From Lavandula angustifolia (lineage: Eukaryota; Streptophyta; Magnoliopsida; Lamiales; Lamiaceae): DNA of 64,000 nt. Where the stretch lies: positions 25,756,313-25,820,312 of the forward strand of contig CM054817.1 in NCBI GenBank assembly GCA_028984105.1. The letters are read 5' to 3'. Shown in pieces: positions 60,285-64,000 of this stretch. The position numbers were made by a program, and so were the translations under genes. The notes under the pieces are model-generated. The model did no database searches. It worked only from the letters and a program-made list of their open reading frames with translations, and was not told where the DNA came from. How positions within the stretch are numbered: the stretch's first letter is position 1; each line of letters opens with the position of its first letter.

Positions 60285-62556
60285 AATGAATAATGATATG
60301 AATGAAGAATGATATGTAGTGAAAACGTTTTTCGGATCCGTTCAAGTAGACCAATTTTAGAATAACAAGAGTCTTAGAGAACTCCCGCTCTGATACCAAT
60401 TGTTGGTCCCGAGAGTAACGTTCAGGTGTAGAGGGGGGGTGAATACACCTGAAAACCGATTTCTCAACTTAAAACGCGAACAGTCCTTTTCAGGAGAGTG
60501 TCGTACTAAACGAGTTCAGCAGACCAGATAAGCTATTCTGAATCGCGTGGCAGAGTGACTGACTATACTGAGGCCTGCTAGCTGACTAGAGTCAGAATTC
60601 AGTACCGTTCAGATAGAGTTCAGTAGTGCGAAAATGTGAAGGCCCAAATTCTGTTGAGTTAGGAAAACGTTTTTATCAAAACAATTTCAGTATATTAGAG
60701 CAGTCGATTAAGCTTGCTGAAACTCAGTTGAATGATTTTAAAGATATTTTCAGTATGCACAGTAAATCAATGCAACAGTAAATAAAGAACACAGAACACA
60801 TGCGATTTTTAAAGTGGTTCGGATCCAACAATCCTACGTCCACTGTCCTGAAAGATCAGGAAGCTATGTATTATACTGAGATAGTCTCAGTCGGTTTGTA
60901 CACTGGACAAACACTGGTCTTGAGATTTATACTGAGCAAGTCTCAGTTTACAGGGTATCAAACTAAGTGTTTGAAAAACTTCTCCAACAGTGAAGGAGTC
61001 CTTTACAATAAGGATCAGTTCAGCTATGAACTCGTTCGTCTAAGCTATAGATATGAACAGTTGAGATTAGGTTAGAGGGATAGGGAACGAGAAAGTGGCT
61101 TCTAGAGCGACGAACGGCTAAGTATAAACTTTGGGTTCGTGTTCAGTCGCTTGGATATTAGAGGCTGTATAATTCTGATTCAGCTTGGTTCCCTATGAGC
61201 AGATATGTAGTCTTTCGCCGGAGATTATCTCTTCTAACTTCTTGCGGAAGACTTAAGACGTTTATGAGTTGCTCTTTAAATGCACTGAGTTCGTTGGTTC
61301 ACTCGTATTCTCGTGTATGCTCATGCTCTTCAATTTGATTTTATCCCTCTATTTATAGAGCAGAGATTAGGATAGATCCGTTGGAGACAACGATCCTTTG
61401 TCTCTCTCTTTTGGGTAGCTAACGGCTCTTTCAAAGTATGGTTGCAGTGTCCTTTCCCCCCATTTCTGGAAAGTTGTTGACTTGCAGCTTTAACAGATAT
61501 AGGACAGGTGGCTGCTTGTCATTGGTCGAGGTACAGGAAAGTAGGTGAGACAGAACAGACTTTAAGGAGATCTGAAGTTGACTTCTCTCTTCCTCGTATT
61601 GACTCTGCTGATTTAACTTTTAGAGAATCTGACAGTCAGAAGACTGTCCAGCCATTGCTGAGTCTAATCTCTTATTCAGTAGCATGCTCCTACTGAGTCG
61701 GCTCTACTGAAGATCAGCTATGAGTTTAGTGAACTACTCCTGCTGAGTTTAGTTCCACTGACTCCTTCGCATATCTTGCTCCCGCCGAGTCCAAGATATA
61801 CCGAGTCTTCTACTGCATGCGAAGGTGTAATCTACTGAGCGTCTGAACCAGATGCAGAGTGTCCACTGAGTCTGAAACCTCAGAGACAGAACAAAACGGG
61901 TTACAACTGAATGGTTTATCAACCAAGATAGGGTTTTTGGGATCTTCAAATCTTCAGTAAGTATTCAGTGCACAGGGAAACTGAGTTATGTCTCAACTGA
62001 TTGTGAGAAGACTGAATCATCTCCCAACAGGTATCAAATATATTTTATCCATAATTATTTTCGTGCTTATATAATTTATATAGAATTTAGTCTATCACTT
62101 ACCATATAAGAGATTCAATCATAGTTCGATTAGGATATAGACACAATTAAAATTGATCATAAACATGAATATCACACATAAAATATCTAATTTAATCATA
62201 AAACATAATATAAAATTCATCTCCTAATAACTTAATACACTATAAAATATTATATTCTTTTACGAATCCTAGTAGGTTTAGGAAATCCAAAATAAACAAA
62301 TATTATTCTTGTCTCATAATTCTAATATTATTTCTATCTCAACAATAAACAATATAATCATAATATGTTATAAATAAACGCATTCAAAGTTCAAAATAAA
62401 TTTACATAATTATTTAATGACAAATAAGATAGATGCTTTAATTTTCATTTAAATTTCTAGGGCGCGACTTACAGAACTAAAACACTTGATAACATCCATG
62501 AATAGATATGCAATGCATTTTAAATCAAAAATTTTGGGGCGTTACAGTTTATAACA

Positions 62557-62569
62557 CGTTATCAGTACG
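62557..62569 (+). other. Primer-binding site of copia element F
   Basis: Directly after the LTR end ATAACA the sequence is CGTTATCAGTACG. This is not the common TGGTATCAGAGC site. It resembles the complement of the anticodon region of plant tRNA-Ile, with C opposite the wobble inosine. Confidence 0.5.
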
Positions 62570-64000
62570 CAAAAGCTCTCCTCACAAAAAGATTCCGCCG
62601 AGTTGCTACCAAAGCTATTAGATCTAAATCTAAAACAAAGGTATCGTACCCTTTCCCAATTTTTTAAAATTAGATACTCAATATCAAAACCTTTTTGCAA
62701 TCATTACGATTTTTTTAATTAAAAAAAAAGTAAGTAGTGGCATGATGAAGTTATTTTTTGTGAGTGCGACAACATAAGCACTTCGATCCGGATACGACAA
62801 GATATCTATTATGGTCCATTTTCATTAAGTGATTTATTCGATCTCATATATGGTTATAGTTGTTACCCTAGAAGGGGCACAATACATGAATATTCCAGAA
62901 GAATATCACATGTCCTTGAAGAACATGTCTAATGACTTGATTTCTTTTCAAGAAATGATATGAGATCTCATAGATCCCATAATCTATAAAATAAAGTATG
63001 TTATATTTATATTCTTGAAGAATATTATATGCTCTTGAAGAGCAATTCCAAAACATATTTTCAACTTGATTTGTTGCTCCAGAAGTACCACAATCAATAT
63101 TCCTGAAGAATATTACATGCTCTTGAAGAGCTTTTACTTTACGTTTTTATTTATTTATTTATTTGTTTGTTTGTTTGTTTGTTTGTTTATCTAATGTTAA
63201 ATAACAATTGTTGCTCCTGAAGTAGCACAATTCATAATCATGAAGAAGATTAATGCTCTTAAGAGCAATGCAAAACCACCTTTTTAACTTAAATTGTTGC
63301 TCCAGAAGTAGCACAATCAATGTTTTGAAATAAATTACATGCTCTTGAAGAGCATATACAATCAATATTTTTATGTATGTTTTTATTTATCTATTTGTGT
63401 ATTTAATGCTTTAATCTAAATTGTTGCTCCTGAAGTAGCACAATTCATATTCCTGCAGAATATCACATGCTCTTAACGAGCAATTTGTTGAAATAATTTA
63501 ATTGTTGCTCCAGAAGTAGTACAATTTAATATTCTTGAAGAATATTTCACACTCTTGTAGAGTTATTAATATTATCTATGTATTTACTATATACCTCAGT
63601 TTTTTTTCCTGCATACTGTATAATATTTATATCTATGTATACATACAATCTTAATTTGGTGTTCCTGAAGCAGCACGCAATTAATATTCCTTCAGATTAT
63701 TATGTACTTTTGATAAACAATTCATATAATATGTCTTATTGTTGGGCGAATCTTAATTCTTGAATTGTTATTTTTGTCGCTCCCGAAGTAGCACAATTGA
63801 TATCCCCAAAGAGCACTATATGTTCCTACAGAGCCATTGGGTTTCTCGAAAATATTAGCCTTTCGCCTGAAGTAGTTTAATATTTACTAAAATTGTTGCT
63901 CCTGAAGTAGTACAATTTGTAGTCCTGAAGAATACTACATGTTCTTGATGAAATTCAAGCTCTAGATTTTGGCAAATGCTATATGTTCATAATTCTAATT
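62570..64000 (+). repeat. Leader of copia element F with an array of small palindromes
   Basis: From about 62864 to the window end, roughly ten imperfect units of 90-130 bp repeat three dyads in order: TTGCTCCTGAAGTAGCA, then ATATTCTTGAAGAATAT, then TGCTCTTGAAGAGCA. Clear copies: 63009-63044, 63072-63132, 63208-63270, 63294-63352, 63420-63482, 63499-63560 and 63890-63950. The open frames here are short and not protein-like. Gag would be expected downstream, beyond the window. Confidence 0.75.

Larger units (their letters stand above)
49221..62029 (-). mobile_element. SIRE/Maximus-type copia with env-like region, 12.8 kb
   Basis: LTRs 49221-50850 and 60401-62029 (1630 and 1629 bp) start TGTTGGTCCCGAGAG and end TCTCCCAACA, with target duplication GGTAT (49216-49220 and 62030-62034). 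The element reads on the minus strand. The primer-binding site is the complement of 60387-60398 (TGGTATCAGAGC). The polypurine tract is the complement of 50851-50864. A TATA box is visible on the minus strand at about 61350 (TATAAATAG). LTRs differ at scattered positions, so it is older than the chromovirus at 26081. It is inserted in B2. Confidence 0.93.
47724..62546. mobile_element. LTR-like element B2 (probable solo LTR), carrying a SIRE-type copia
   Basis: It starts TGTAACGCCTCAATTTTC and ends GGGGCGTTACA, flanked by GTTTA (47719-47723 and 62547-62551). Without the nested copia (49221-62029 plus one duplication) it is 2.0 kb and non-coding. It shares most of its length with B1. It contains the dyad GAGTACGACTACTCAGTGGG (48028-48047) and a short degenerate repeat with CCTCCTCTTGACC (48130-48245). 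Confidence 0.82.

Noticed and set aside
62864..64000. CRISPR-like array
   Set aside because: Eukaryotic retroelement context. The repeats are imperfect and palindromic, and there are no uniform spacers.

Overview
This window is nuclear DNA of a flowering plant, most likely a eudicot. The evidence is spliced genes with GT-AG introns, plant-specific gene families, Stowaway-type MITEs, a tRNA-derived SINE family and nested Ty1/copia and Ty3/gypsy retrotransposons. The retroelement and gene content reminds me of Lamiales, but the species cannot be read from the sequence. The base composition is AT-rich, and genes occupy only the first 9 kb plus two ankyrin loci.

Layout. 192-1075 (+) is the 3' end of an MLN51/CASC3-like gene (exon-junction-complex component). 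3699-6500 (+) is a complete four-exon Golgi-type GT4 glycosyltransferase gene of 667 codons. 7575-8738 (-) is a single-exon MYND/SET-domain gene resembling ASHR2. 9.0-11.4 kb is intergenic and carries MITEs, a SINE and a large TIR element. 11568-13874 (-) is a decayed gene with a gag-like N-terminus, ankyrin repeats and a PGG membrane domain. 14.5-21.7 kb holds a CGGAT-rich repeat, a perfect 20-bp hairpin, a complete but broken PIF/Harbinger transposon (16056-20726) and a second SINE.

21.7-24.0 kb plus 38.1-46.1 kb is a second copy of the ASHR2-intergenic-ankyrin block. Here ASHR2 is reduced to pseudogene fragments fused to ankyrin and PPR pieces. The ankyrin gene (38232-46131, -) is otherwise intact but is split in its first exon by a 5.47-kb copia element. 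A nested retroelement block (23963-38083) lies between the two halves of this copy: an LTR-like element contains a second LTR-like element, which in turn contains a very young chromovirus and a FAR1-type MULE.

47.3-64 kb is another nest. A short copia LTR carries a SINE and a roughly 2-kb LTR-like element, and that element carries a 12.8-kb SIRE/Maximus-type copia with an unusually large env-like region. The window ends in the leader of the outer copia, which is a tandem array of small palindromes.

The host genes do not form a pathway. The coherent story is structural: a tandem block duplication (at least two, probably three, ankyrin copies) followed by differential decay and nested transposition. 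Insertions were delimited by target-site duplications and by comparing filled with empty sites between the two block copies.
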